A DNA stretch of 64,000 nt, from the NCBI GenBank assembly GCA_951813395.1, contig OX638356.1, forward strand, positions 2,802,501 through 2,866,500, in the 5' to 3' direction. Below the pieces are notes generated by a model. The model searched no databases, was not told the origin of the DNA, and was given only the letters and a program-made list of their open reading frames with translations. How positions within the stretch are numbered: position 1 is the stretch's first letter; each line of letters begins with the position of its first letter. This document shows, piece after piece, positions 45,355-54,637 of this stretch. The position numbers were made by a program, and so were the translations under genes. The DNA comes from Longimicrobiales bacterium (lineage in GTDB: Bacteria; Gemmatimonadota; Gemmatimonadetes; Longimicrobiales; Gaopeijiaceae).

Positions 45355-46446
45355 TCAGCCGCGGCGAATGGTCACGCCACCGGAGCCCGTGTCGATTTCG
45401 ACGGTTCCGTCGCCGTCACCTACGGAGCCCCGGAAATGGTGCCGTCTGGAGCTCTCCACCACCCGGTCGGGAACGTCGACGCTGATTCCACCGCTTCCGG
45501 TGTCCAGCTCCAGTTCGGCGCCGAAGTCGCGCGGCACTTCCACCGAGACGCTGCCGGACCCCGTGTCCACGACCAGCCTGTCCACGTCCGAGAGCATTCC
45601 GAGGTGCACCGAGCCGCTGCCGGTGTCGCACTCGACGTCCGCGGCGCTCAACCCCTCGATCCTGATGCCCCCGGAACCCGTGTCCACATGCAGTTCGCCG
45701 ACCGAGACATTGCTCCCGTTCACCCTGCCCGAACCCGTGTCGGCGGACAGCCGGCCTCCGCGGATGTCCTCCAGGCCGATCGACCCCGAGCCGGTGTCGG
45801 CCGTCACGTCCCCCTCCACATCGGCGATCGTGACCGATCCGGATCCCGTATCGACATCGACATCGCCCACGATGCCGGCAACCTCGACCGCACCGGAGGC
45901 GGTACGGAACCCGAGATCCGATTCCAGTCCGCCGGCGCGTCCCGAGCCCGCGGCGAGGAAAATCGCGACGTCCACGCCCGCGGGTACGCGCACGACCATG
46001 TCCGCGTGCGCCTCCAGCCCCCGGCCGCGTCCCGAAATCCGAACCTCGTCCCCGTCCCAAAGACCGCCGAAGGACCGGTTGCCGAAGAAGGTCCCGTCGT
46101 CCCGCACGCGGATCGTCGTGTTGGAGCGTCCCATCCGCTCGTACACGATCCGGTCCTCCGGGTAGATGACGCGCAGGGCTTCAGCGTTCCCGACGCGTCC
46201 GACCTCCACCTGGAGACGGGCCCGGTCCGCGCCCCCGCGGCTGATGTCGACCTCAACCTGGCTTCCACGGCCCCTCACGACCTCGACCTCGCCCGCGAGG
46301 TTGTAGATCGCCACGCGACCGCCGTCCAGCCGATAGGTCTCCTGGGCGAACGACCCGGAGGCGGGAGCGAGCCCCCCGAAGAGCAGAGCCGTGGGCAGGG
46401 CGTACCTTGCCCCGCGGAACGCGAGTGTGACTTTCCACGTATTCAT
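45355..46446 (-). CDS. DUF4097-type beta-helix protein with DTGSG repeats
   Basis: A 363-residue exported protein with a signal peptide (residues ~1-35, ending GSFAQE). After a ~130-residue N-terminal domain come short beta-solenoid turns in which DTGSG recurs eight times at roughly 20-residue steps (e.g. VDTGSGGIRIEGL, EIDTGSGGVTI). This is the DUF4097 putative-adhesin pattern: a regular right-handed helix of identical turns. Cargo or ligand is unknown. It is divergent from a small membrane protein across 113 bp. Confidence 0.8.
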   Translation of the reverse strand: MNTWKVTLAFRGARYALPTALLFGGLAPASGSFAQETYRLDGGRVAIYNLAGEVEVVRGRGSQVEVDISRGGADRARLQVEVGRVGNAEALRVIYPEDRIVYERMGRSNTTIRVRDDGTFFGNRSFGGLWDGDEVRISGRGRGLEAHADMVVRVPAGVDVAIFLAAGSGRAGGLESDLGFRTASGAVEVAGIVGDVDVDTGSGSVTIADVEGDVTADTGSGSIGLEDIRGGRLSADTGSGRVNGSNVSVGELHVDTGSGGIRIEGLSAADVECDTGSGSVHLGMLSDVDRLVVDTGSGSVSVEVPRDFGAELELDTGSGGISVDVPDRVVESSRRHHFRGSVGDGDGTVEIDTGSGGVTIRRG

Positions 46447-46559
46447 TCCCAGTATCCTTGTTGGGGTGCCGCGCGCTACCCGGTCACCGCGACCGGGAGG
46501 TGATAGCGGGACCTACGCTCGGAGCACCGTGAAAGTTTTGTCGGCCGAAAGGAACCACC

Positions 46560-46874
46560 ATGCAGGTACTTCCCATCGACTTCGTAGCGCTCGTCGCCGT
46601 GATCATGGGCGTCTCGGTCGTGCTGGTGCCCATCATCGGGCTCACGGCGCGATACGCGCTCAAACCCATCGTCGAGGCGCTCGGACGCTACTTCGAGGGA
46701 CAGGGGACGCAGGAGTCCATCAAGATCGTCGAACGGCGGCTCGGTCTTCTCGAAGCGCAGCTCGACGAGTTGCAGGGATCGCTGACCCGTCTGGAGGACG
46801 CGTCCGAGTTCGACGCGCAGCTGCGTGCCGCGGACAGTGAGAAGGCGCTTCCGCCGAGCGTCGAGGACTGTTAG
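46560..46874 (+). CDS. Small membrane protein with coiled coil
   Basis: A 104-residue protein not assigned to a family. One N-terminal membrane helix (FVALVAVIMGVSVVLVPIIGL) is followed by a cytosolic or periplasmic helix with heptad character (IVERRLGLLEAQLDELQGSLTRLED). An AAAGGAACC ribosome site precedes ATG 46560. Its stop overlaps the stop of the convergent acyltransferase-like gene. Possible role as a membrane-anchored scaffold; not demonstrable. Confidence 0.65.
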   Translation: MQVLPIDFVALVAVIMGVSVVLVPIIGLTARYALKPIVEALGRYFEGQGTQESIKIVERRLGLLEAQLDELQGSLTRLEDASEFDAQLRAADSEKALPPSVEDC

Positions 46875-48013
46875 ACCTTGATGAAGATCCGGCGCGCGTA
46901 CATGGCCCACAGGACCGCGAGCCACACGAGGACCGTCGCTAAGGCGAAGGCCAGGGACCCGTTCAGCGGGCCGGCCCACGAGGCGAAGCCGACCTCGTAG
47001 ATCCGGTTGTACAGCGACGTGGTAGCGTCGCCCGCGCCGGCGGACACCCTCCGCAGCACCAGCGCCTTGGCGACCAGCCCCGACGCGACGAAGACGGTGA
47101 TCGCGTTCATGCCGTACACCACGAACGGCTTCGCCCAGGTGCGCCAGCCCCGCACGTCGATCAGCCAGTACAGGGACGCGAGCACCACAAAAGCCCACCC
47201 GGTCGTGAACAGCACGTACGAGCTGGTCCACAACGGCTTGTTGATCGGGAACAGGACGTCCCAGGCGAGCCCGGCCGCCACGAGCATGGCTCCCACCGCG
47301 GCGAGACGGCCCAGGGGTCCCAGGCTGCTGTCGGCGGCAGCGATCCGCCTGGTGCGCAGGTAGTCTCCGGCAAAGAGCCCCGAGAGTGTGGTCGACACGG
47401 CCGGGAGCGTGCTGAGCAGGCCTTCGGGATCATATATGCCGCCGCCGCCGCTCCACATGTGGACGCCCAGGATCATGCGGTCGAGGTACGCGGCCAGGTT
47501 GCCTTCGGGCGAAAGGTCACCCGCTCCGAAACCCGGGACGGGCACCCACGACATGAGGGCCCAGTACCCGAACAGCAGCGCAAGCATGACGGCGCAGACG
47601 GTCCGCCGGGCCAGGAACAGGACCAGCGTGCCGACGACCAGGTAGACCAGGGCGATGCGCGCGAGGACCCCGACGAGCCGCACGGTTGTGAGGTCGAAGC
47701 CGGGGAATGCCGCCATGAAGAGGCCGAGCCCGTATATGATGAGGGCGCGCCGCGCGACGTGCGTCCAGAGGTCGCGACGCGAGCCTCCCCTCGCCGTCCG
47801 CGCCGCGAAGGAGAAGGACAGCGACACGCCGACAGCGAAGAGGAAAAACGGGAAGACCAGGTCGGTCGGCGTGGCGCCGTGCCAGGGCGCGTGCCTGAGG
47901 GGGCCGTAGACGTGCGACCAGCTTCCCGGGTTGTTGACGAGGATCATTCCGGCGACGGCCAGACCCCGGAAGGCGTCCAGGGAAGCAAGGCGCCCGGGCG
48001 GCGGCGTGGTCAT
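46871..48013 (-). CDS. DUF5009/HGSNAT-like multi-pass acyltransferase family protein
   Basis: A 380-residue polytopic protein with about ten helices. The N-terminal RLASLDAFRGLAVAGMILVNN and PTDLVFPFFLFAVG are typical of the family that includes heparan-alpha-glucosaminide N-acetyltransferase. Bacterial members are presumed to acylate sugars across the membrane using acetyl-CoA. Its ATG overlaps the mobAB stop by four bases, so it is co-transcribed with molybdenum-cofactor genes, though a functional link to them is not obvious. Confidence 0.8.
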   Translation of the reverse strand: MTTPPPGRLASLDAFRGLAVAGMILVNNPGSWSHVYGPLRHAPWHGATPTDLVFPFFLFAVGVSLSFSFAARTARGGSRRDLWTHVARRALIIYGLGLFMAAFPGFDLTTVRLVGVLARIALVYLVVGTLVLFLARRTVCAVMLALLFGYWALMSWVPVPGFGAGDLSPEGNLAAYLDRMILGVHMWSGGGGIYDPEGLLSTLPAVSTTLSGLFAGDYLRTRRIAAADSSLGPLGRLAAVGAMLVAAGLAWDVLFPINKPLWTSSYVLFTTGWAFVVLASLYWLIDVRGWRTWAKPFVVYGMNAITVFVASGLVAKALVLRRVSAGAGDATTSLYNRIYEVGFASWAGPLNGSLAFALATVLVWLAVLWAMYARRIFIKV

Positions 48014-49119
48014 AGCAGCGCCTCTTCCACTACGTCAGCGACGCGCGCGGCCGCGTCGGCGGCGTCCGGATTCAGCACCGGCACGGCCCACAGCAGGTCG
48101 TCCCGGTCCGTGACGACCGCAAGAACACCCCTTTCTTCGGCCGCTCCCGGTCCCAGAACGGGCTCGGGCTGCGCCTCCGAGCGGAAGATCTCGATCTTGG
48201 GCAGCTCCTCGTGGCGGTATCCCTCGACGACCACGATCTCCGCCTCCGAGAGGTGGCGGGACAGCAGGAGGTCGAGGGGCGGCTCGGAATCGGTCTCCCA
48301 GCCACCCATCACGGCGAACTCGTCCGGGCCTGCGAGCAGCACGCGTTGGGCGCCGCCCTCGTGGCGGTGGCGCCACGAATCCGTGCCGGGCGTGTCCACC
48401 CGAAAGTGGTGGCCGTGCTTGACGGACATGACCCTGCGCCCCCGGCGCGTCAGTTCGGCGATCACCGCGACCGTCAGGGTGGTCTTGCCCGAGTTCTTGT
48501 TGCCGACGATGGAGAATGCGGGAGGCGGCAGGTCCGCCGGACGATTGACGCTGCGGAAGCGGGCGGGCGCCACGCCCGTGTCCACCACCACGGGGCTCAG
48601 GGACTCCGCAAACGCGCCGGCCTTGCGCAGGCCGCTCCGCAACGCGTCCTCGAGGGCACCCAGCGAAGAGACGGGATAGACCGCGGTCAACGGTTCGAAG
48701 CCCCAGGGCGGACCGGTCGCCGCGGCGCACGCCGTCCCGTGCAACCGCCATTGTTCGGCGAGGCGGGCGAGCGCCTTCTCCGGCACCCAGGGCGTGTCGA
48801 CCGCCAGCACCATCACCCCCTCGCTGCCCAGTTCGACCGCGCGCCTCCAGGCCGCGTGCAACCCCCCGAGAGGTCCCGCGTTCGCCGTGCGGTCCGCGAA
48901 CACCCCGACCGTCGAACGCGCCGCGCCGGCCACGCGCGCGTCGTTGGCCGATACCTCCACGCGGTCGCACACCGCATCGAGCTTCTCCACCGCAACCCGC
49001 CACAACGGCTTCGCATGCAGCGTGGCCAGCGCCTTGGGCGACCCGAAGCGGCGGCTCTCGCCACCGGCCAGCACCACACCCAGCAGCGGCCGTCCGTCAC
49101 GGTTCGGGCGCGCGCTCAC
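48010..49119 (-). CDS. MobA-MobB fusion: Mo-cofactor guanylyltransferase plus MobB GTPase
   Basis: A 369-residue fusion. Residues ~12-195 are MobA-like: LLGVVLAGGESRRFGSPKAL binds GTP, NAGPLGGLHAAW and VLAVDTPWVPEKAL complete the site. It would make bis-MGD from molybdopterin. Residues ~205-369 are MobB-like, with the P-loop SIVGNKNSGKTTLTVAV and VMSVKHGHH. The GTG start overlaps the fdhD stop (GTGA). Its placement next to fdhD and divergent from formate dehydrogenase genes fits a dedicated cofactor supply. Confidence 0.92.
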   Translation of the reverse strand: MSARPNRDGRPLLGVVLAGGESRRFGSPKALATLHAKPLWRVAVEKLDAVCDRVEVSANDARVAGAARSTVGVFADRTANAGPLGGLHAAWRRAVELGSEGVMVLAVDTPWVPEKALARLAEQWRLHGTACAAATGPPWGFEPLTAVYPVSSLGALEDALRSGLRKAGAFAESLSPVVVDTGVAPARFRSVNRPADLPPPAFSIVGNKNSGKTTLTVAVIAELTRRGRRVMSVKHGHHFRVDTPGTDSWRHRHEGGAQRVLLAGPDEFAVMGGWETDSEPPLDLLLSRHLSEAEIVVVEGYRHEELPKIEIFRSEAQPEPVLGPGAAEERGVLAVVTDRDDLLWAVPVLNPDAADAAARVADVVEEALL

Positions 49120-50012
49120 TCCCCCGCCCCGTTGCCCCGCACGATCCGGTCCCCCCCGGAGTAGACGTTGTACCCGTCCCGGTTTGCGAATCCCACGAGG
49201 GTCAGGTTGAAGCGCCGGGCAAAGGCGACCGCAAGGCTCGACGGCGCGCCCACGGCAACCACCATGGGGAAGCCCGCCATGGCAGCCTTCTGAAGGATCT
49301 CGAACGACGACCGGCCCGACACGATCACGCCCAGCTCCGAGCCGGGGAGCGAGCGTGACAACAGCAGCGCTCCTATCACCTTGTCGACGGCGTTGTGGCG
49401 ACCGACATCCTCTCGCGCCAGCGTGATCCGCCCGTCGCCGTCGAAGAGTCCGGCCGCGTGAAGGCCACCGGTGCGCTCGAAGGTCCGCTGCAGCGATCGG
49501 AGCCTGTCCGGCAATGCGCGGATATCGCCTTCGGCAACGGCGAAGGTGCCGTCGGCAACCGGCTGGCACCCCATGACCTCCACGGCCTCGAGCGATGCCT
49601 TCCCGCACACGCCGCACGACGAGGTGACGTAGAAGTTGCGCGTCAGGCTGGTGGCGTCGAAGGCGGCGGGGTCCCGCACCGAAGCCGTCACGACGTTGTA
49701 CTCCTGGGGATCCACGTTTCGGCAATAGCGAACGTCGGCCACGGCCGCCGGATCGATGACCACGCCTTCGGTAAAGAGAAAGCCCGCCGCGAGTTCGAAG
49801 TCCTCCCCCGGCGTCCTCATCGTCACCGAGATCGGATGTTCGCGAACCCCCTCGTCGCCCGGCACCTCCAACCGCACCTCCATCGGCTCCTCGACCGCCA
49901 CGCTGTCACCGCGCGTCGAGAACCGGCCGCCACGCAGGCGTCCCACGCGCACCCGGGCCGCCTTGCGGCCGCGGCCGCCCGGACTGCTCCTGCCTGCACG
50001 GGGTGGGCCCAT
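49116..50012 (-). CDS. fdhD: Formate dehydrogenase sulfurtransferase FdhD
   Basis: A 298-residue protein that transfers sulfur from IscS to the molybdenum cofactor, an essential activation step for formate dehydrogenase. The conserved loop SSCGVCGKAS carries the two cysteines. EDVGRHNAVDKVIG and SGRSSFEILQKAAMAG are further family marks. ATG 50012 is preceded by AGGAAGGGA. It is the first gene of a leftward operon divergent from the formate dehydrogenase structural genes. Confidence 0.95.
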   Translation of the reverse strand: MGPPRAGRSSPGGRGRKAARVRVGRLRGGRFSTRGDSVAVEEPMEVRLEVPGDEGVREHPISVTMRTPGEDFELAAGFLFTEGVVIDPAAVADVRYCRNVDPQEYNVVTASVRDPAAFDATSLTRNFYVTSSCGVCGKASLEAVEVMGCQPVADGTFAVAEGDIRALPDRLRSLQRTFERTGGLHAAGLFDGDGRITLAREDVGRHNAVDKVIGALLLSRSLPGSELGVIVSGRSSFEILQKAAMAGFPMVVAVGAPSSLAVAFARRFNLTLVGFANRDGYNVYSGGDRIVRGNGAGE

Positions 50013-50154
50013 TGCCGTTCCCTTCCTTTCCGGTGTCGTCAAATGTTTCCTCCAACTATTATGTAGAGCGCAGGGGAATTCCGCGAAGAGCCACCCGAAC
50101 GCGTCTTCCTGCCGACCCGACAACCTCCCTTCCCCGCAACACGGCGCAGCCCGG
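50013..50154. promoter_or_regulatory. Divergent intergenic region between fdhD and fds genes
   Basis: These 142 bases presumably carry both promoters of the formate dehydrogenase module. An A/T-richer patch with TATTAT at ~50056 is a -10 candidate for the rightward genes. No convincing operator palindrome was recognised. Confidence 0.35.
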
Positions 50155-51867
50155 ATGCCCAACCCGACCGACGAAGCCCTCATTGCGCGCTGGAAGGACG
50201 AACCCGCACCCCTGCTTCCGCTCCTCCACGCCTTCCACGCCCGTGACGGATACCTGTCGGAGCAGGCGTTGCGGTCGGTATCGAAGGGGCTGCGCATCCC
50301 GCTCGCGGACCTCTTCGGGACGGTCACCTTCTACCACCACTTTTCCCGCGAGGAGGGGGGGGCGGAGCGGCCCCGGGTGTGCAACGGACCGGTCTGCAGC
50401 CTCCGCGGCGCCGATGTCCTGACCGCCAGCCTCCGGGCCGCCGGACACGACCCGCACCCGATGCCGTGCCCGGGCAGGTGTGACCAGCCGGTCCCGGTCA
50501 TCCACGGCCGCACGGTCATGACGGGAAAGACCGCGGGAAGCCTCGTGACGGGCCCGTCGCCCTTGCCGCCTCTCCCTCCCGCGGGCGTGGAGGAATGCGT
50601 TTTCGCGGGGATCCGCGACGCCGGGCGAGCCACGCTGGAGGGATACCGCGCACGGGGCGGATACGAGGCGCTGACCGCCGCGGTCACCGGAATGACCGCC
50701 GACGAGGTGATCGGGACCCTGGACGACAGCGGCCTGGCGGGCCGGGGTGGCGCCTGCTTCCCGACCGGCCGGAAGTGGCGCGCGGTCGCGGAGGCCCCGG
50801 GCACCCCGAAGACCATCGTGTGCAACGCGGACGAGGGGGAGCCCGGCTGCTTCAAGGACCGCCTGCTCATGGATCACGATCCTCACGCGCTGATCGAGGG
50901 GATGGCGATCGCGGCCTACGCCACGGGCGCCGAACGCGGCTTCATCTACCTGCGCTACGAGTACCCCGAGACCCTGGACATCCTGGAGGGCGCGATCGCC
51001 GAGGCGGCTGCGACCGGCCTGGTCGGCGACGCAGTCCTGGACTCGGACTTCTCGTTCGATCTGATGGTGCGGCGCGGCGCGGGGGCCTACATCTGCGGCG
51101 AGGAGACTTCCCTGCTCAACTCGCTGGAGGGCAAGCACCCGTTCCCCAGGAACCGCCCCCCCTTCCCCGTCACGCACGGCTACGAGGACCTCCCCACGGT
51201 CGTGAACAACGTGGAGACGCTGGCCTCCGTGCCTCCCGTTCTGGCGCGCGGCGCGGAGTGGTACCGGGATCTGGGACTCGGCGATCACGCGGGCACCAAG
51301 GTGATCAGCCTCTCGGGCGACGTTTCCCGGCCGGGAAACTACGAGGTTCCCATCGGGCTGCCCCTCATGGACCTGCTCAACGACTGGGCGGGCGGGGCTC
51401 TGCCGGGACGTTCCTTCCAGGCCGTCACCATGGCGGGTCTGTCCGGGGGCTTCCTCGCGGGGGAGGACCTGGGCGTCACGCTGGACGAGCCCTCGATCCG
51501 GTCCAGGGGCAGCTTCCTGGGCGCGGGCGGGATCATGGTGTTCGACGACTCCCGCGACATGATCCGGGTTACCCGGGAATCGATGGAGTTCTTCGCCGAG
51601 GAGTCGTGCGGGAAGTGCTTCCCGTGCCGGATCGGATGCCAGCGCCTGGTGGAACGGCTGGAGGGCGATGGACCCCGCAACGTCGAGGCCTGGGTGGACG
51701 AAGTGACCGACCTGAACGAAGTCATGAAGAAGACGAGCGCGTGCGGGCTGGGACAGGCCGCGCCCTTGCTTACGGAGAGCCTGATCCGTTATTTCCCGGA
51801 CCGGATACGCGCGCACGTGGGGGGCCCGCCAGGCCCCGCCGTGAGCGAGCGTCCAAGGAAGGGGTGA
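50155..51867 (+). CDS. NAD-dependent formate dehydrogenase gamma-beta fusion (NuoE-NuoF-like)
   Basis: A 570-residue fusion. Residues ~1-130 are a thioredoxin-fold [2Fe-2S] domain (FdsG/NuoE type): FGTVTFYHHF, then CNGPVC and CPGRC as the C-x4-C and C-x3-C ligands. Residues ~150-560 are the FMN/NADH-binding subunit (FdsB/NuoF): GRGGACFPTGRKW, CNADEGEPGCFKDR, GAGAYICGEETSLLNSLEG, and the [4Fe-4S] ligands ESCGKCFPCRIGC. It passes electrons from the catalytic subunit to NAD. Four bases separate it from the catalytic-subunit gene. Confidence 0.93.
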   Translation: MPNPTDEALIARWKDEPAPLLPLLHAFHARDGYLSEQALRSVSKGLRIPLADLFGTVTFYHHFSREEGGAERPRVCNGPVCSLRGADVLTASLRAAGHDPHPMPCPGRCDQPVPVIHGRTVMTGKTAGSLVTGPSPLPPLPPAGVEECVFAGIRDAGRATLEGYRARGGYEALTAAVTGMTADEVIGTLDDSGLAGRGGACFPTGRKWRAVAEAPGTPKTIVCNADEGEPGCFKDRLLMDHDPHALIEGMAIAAYATGAERGFIYLRYEYPETLDILEGAIAEAAATGLVGDAVLDSDFSFDLMVRRGAGAYICGEETSLLNSLEGKHPFPRNRPPFPVTHGYEDLPTVVNNVETLASVPPVLARGAEWYRDLGLGDHAGTKVISLSGDVSRPGNYEVPIGLPLMDLLNDWAGGALPGRSFQAVTMAGLSGGFLAGEDLGVTLDEPSIRSRGSFLGAGGIMVFDDSRDMIRVTRESMEFFAEESCGKCFPCRIGCQRLVERLEGDGPRNVEAWVDEVTDLNEVMKKTSACGLGQAAPLLTESLIRYFPDRIRAHVGGPPGPAVSERPRKG

Positions 51868-51871
51868 CACG

Positions 51872-54637
51872 ATGAGGCACAACGGCGCGGCGCTGACCCT
51901 GACCCTTGACGGGGAGAAGGTTGCCTTCACTCGGGGCGAGACGCTGTATGAAGTGGCGGAGCGCCACGGCAGCGAAATCCCGACACTCTGCTACGACGCC
52001 CGGCTCGAGCCCTTCGGCGGCTGCCGCCTTTGCGTCGTCGAGCTGGAGGGTGCGCGCAACCCGGTGGCGTCGTGCACGACGCGCGCCGGGCCCGGCATGG
52101 TCGTGCGGACCCGGACCGCGAGCATCGAAGTGCAGCGCCGCATTCTCATGGAGATGGTGGCCTCGGAGAACCGCGACACCGACGTGGACCCGATGCACGG
52201 CTACGCATCGCAGGAAATGGCCACGCTGCTGGATCGCTACGATGCCCGCACGGGCCGCTTCGCGGGCGCGACATCGGGCAGGAGCCGCCCGGACGACGAC
52301 AACCCCTTCATCAAGCGCGACTACGAGAACTGTATCTCGTGCTACCGGTGCGTGCGCGTGTGCGCGGAGCAGGAGGGAGACTACGCGATATCGGTGATGA
52401 ATCGCGGCTTCGACACGCAGATCACCACCGAGTTCGGCGGCCACCTCAAGGACTCCGCCTGCACCTTCTGCGGGCAGTGCATACAGACCTGTCCCACCGG
52501 TGCGCTGGGGGACTTGAAGGCTCTCGCCAACCGGGACGTTCCCGGCGAGACCGAGACCACGCGCACCATCTGCCCCTACTGCGGGGTGGGCTGCTCGGTC
52601 GATGTCATGACACGCGGGGAGAAGATTGTCGGCGTGCTGCCCGCGATGGACGGCCCGGCCAATGAAGGGGCGCTGTGCGTCAAGGGCCAGTTCGCCTTCG
52701 ACTTCGTGCACCACCCCGACCGCCTCGCCACGCCCTTCGTCCGCGACGGGGAGACCGGTGAACTCCGCCCCGCGTCGTGGGACGAGGCGCTGGACCGTGC
52801 GGCGGGAAAGCTGAGCAGGGTGGTGAGGGATCACGGACGTCAAGCCGTTTACGGGATCGCCTCCGGACGCGCGCCCCACGAGGCCGCCTACATGATGCAG
52901 CGCTTCATCCGGGCGGGACTGGGGACGAACCACATCGACAACTGCAGCCGTGCCTGACACGCCCCTACAGTCGCCGGTCTGGCGGCAACAATCGGGAGAG
53001 GGGCCATGTCGAACCCTCTCGCGGACATGGACAAGCCCGATGTGATCTTCTGCATCGGCACCAACATGACCGAGTGCCACCCCGTGGCGGCCACGCGGCT
53101 CAAGCGGGCGCTCGCGCGCGGCGCGAAGATGATCGTCGCGGATCCACGACGGATCGGGCTGGCCGAGATCGCCGACGTCCACCTGCCGATCCGCGTCGGG
53201 TCGGACGTGTCCCTGTTGCTCGCGATGGCGCATGTGATCGCGCGCGAAGGGCTGGTGAACGAGGAATTCGTCGGAGCGCGCACGGCCCACGGCGAGGACT
53301 TCCTGAAGCACGTCGAGCGCTACACGCCCGAGTGGGCGTCGGAGATCTGCGAGTGCGACCCGGATGACATCGAGCGGGCGGCGCTGCTGTACGGCGGGGC
53401 CGACCGTGGCGCCATCTACTACACGGTGGGGATCACCGAGCACATCTGCGGCGTCGACAACGTGCAGAGCCTCTGCAACCTTGCGCTGATGACCGGCAAC
53501 CTGGGCCGCGAGGGCACGGGGGTGAACCCCATGCGCGGGCAGAACAACATCCAGGGCGCGGGCGACGCGGGCGCGCTGCCGAACAACTACCCCGGCTTCC
53601 AGAAGGTCACCGATCCGGCTCACCAGGAGAAGTTCCACAAGGCGTACGGGCGCAAGGTCGACCTCGAGATCGGGATGACCAAGGTCACGGCGCTGGACCT
53701 GTGCGGCGACCGAATCCGCGCGATGATCATCGACGGCGAGAACACGCTGGTCACCGACCCGGACCGCAATCACTGCGAGCACGCGCTCAAGAGCCTCGAC
53801 TGCCTGGTCGTGATCGACATCTTCATGACCGAAACGGCCAAGGTGGCCGATGTGGTGTTCCCGGCCACCGCCTGGGCCGAGACCGACGGCGTCTGCACCA
53901 ACACCGAGCGCCGCGTGCAGCGGTTGCGTGCGGCGGTGCCGCCGCCAGGCGAAGCAAGGCCCGACTGGTGGATCCTGTCCCGACTCGCCCGGCGAATGGG
54001 TTGGCAAGGCTTCGATTTCGGGTCCGCCAGGGAGGTCTTCAACGAACTCTGCGCCCTCTCACCCCTCTACAACGGCCTCGACTGGGACCGGATAGACCGG
54101 GGCGAGTACCAGTGGCCCGTGCCCACCCGCGATCACCCGGGGACGCCGAGGCTGCACGAGGAGCGATTCGAGAACGGGCGCGGCATCTTCAAGATGCTGG
54201 AGTATCGCGACCCGGAGGAGACGATCTCGGAGGACTACCCCATGTGGCTCACGACCGGCCGGCGGCTGCCGCAGTACCACACGCGGACGCAGACCGGGCG
54301 GTCGGACGGGATCGACTACCTGCTATCCGAGGAGACGTTGGAAGTGCACCCCGACGACATCGTGCGGCTGGGGCTTGAAGACGGGGGCTACGCCGAGCTG
54401 AGCAATCCGCGGGGGTGCGTGTACGTGAAGGTGCGGGGGACCACCAAGTCGCCGAGGGGCACGGTGTTCGCGTCGTTCGCCTTCGAGGACGTGCCGGTGA
54501 ACGTGTTGACCGGGGGCGGCTACGATCCGGTGACGCAGACGGCCGCGCTCAAGGCGTGCCCCGTGGCCCTGAAGCCGGCGGGGACGCCGCCGGCGCTCAG
54601 CCAGGCCGGGCCGGAAACCGGGGCCGCGGCCTGGTAG
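51872..54637 (+). CDS. Formate dehydrogenase catalytic subunit, selenoprotein (Sec at TGA 52955)
   Basis: A 921-residue Mo/bis-MGD enzyme oxidising formate. In order: a [2Fe-2S] ferredoxin domain (PTLCYDAR, GGCRLCVVELEG), a two-cluster ferredoxin (CISCYRCVRVC, CTFCGQCIQTCPTG), the [4Fe-4S] N-terminus of the Mo subunit (CPYCGVGC) and the MopB core. An in-frame TGA at codon 362 falls in NCSRA-x-HAPTVAGL, exactly where formate dehydrogenases carry Cys or Sec as Mo ligand. The frame continues without a stop to DUF-free C-terminal MGD-binding sequence (GRRLPQYHTRTQTGR, NVLTGGGYDPVTQTAALK). Standard gene calling would split it at this codon into 361- and ~543-residue pieces. Starts 4 bp after the FdsGB gene; AGGAAGGGG precedes the ATG. 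Confidence 0.92.
52955..52986 (+). promoter_or_regulatory. UGA selenocysteine codon and bacterial SECIS hairpin
   Basis: TGA (52955-52957) is followed 18 bases later by a GGTCT loop (52976-52980) closed by a 6-bp stem: GTCGCC (52970-52975) with GGCGGC (52981-52986), including one U-G pair. The E. coli fdhF SECIS also presents a GGUCU loop 18 bases after its UGA. Such hairpins recruit SelB with selenocysteyl-tRNA. Confidence 0.85.

Noticed and set aside
45362-45860. Regular DNA repeats in the DUF4097 gene as a CRISPR array
   Set aside because: Units are coding, vary at third positions and have no unique spacers; they encode DTGSG turns.
50059-51930. Minus-strand ORF opposite the FdsGB fusion gene
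   Set aside because: Antisense shadow; the plus strand holds all iron-sulfur and FMN motifs.
52955-53005. Stop codon plus a new start, i.e. two separate formate dehydrogenase genes
   Set aside because: Both parts are in the same frame, the bases between them translate to the conserved post-ligand sequence, and a SECIS-like hairpin is present.
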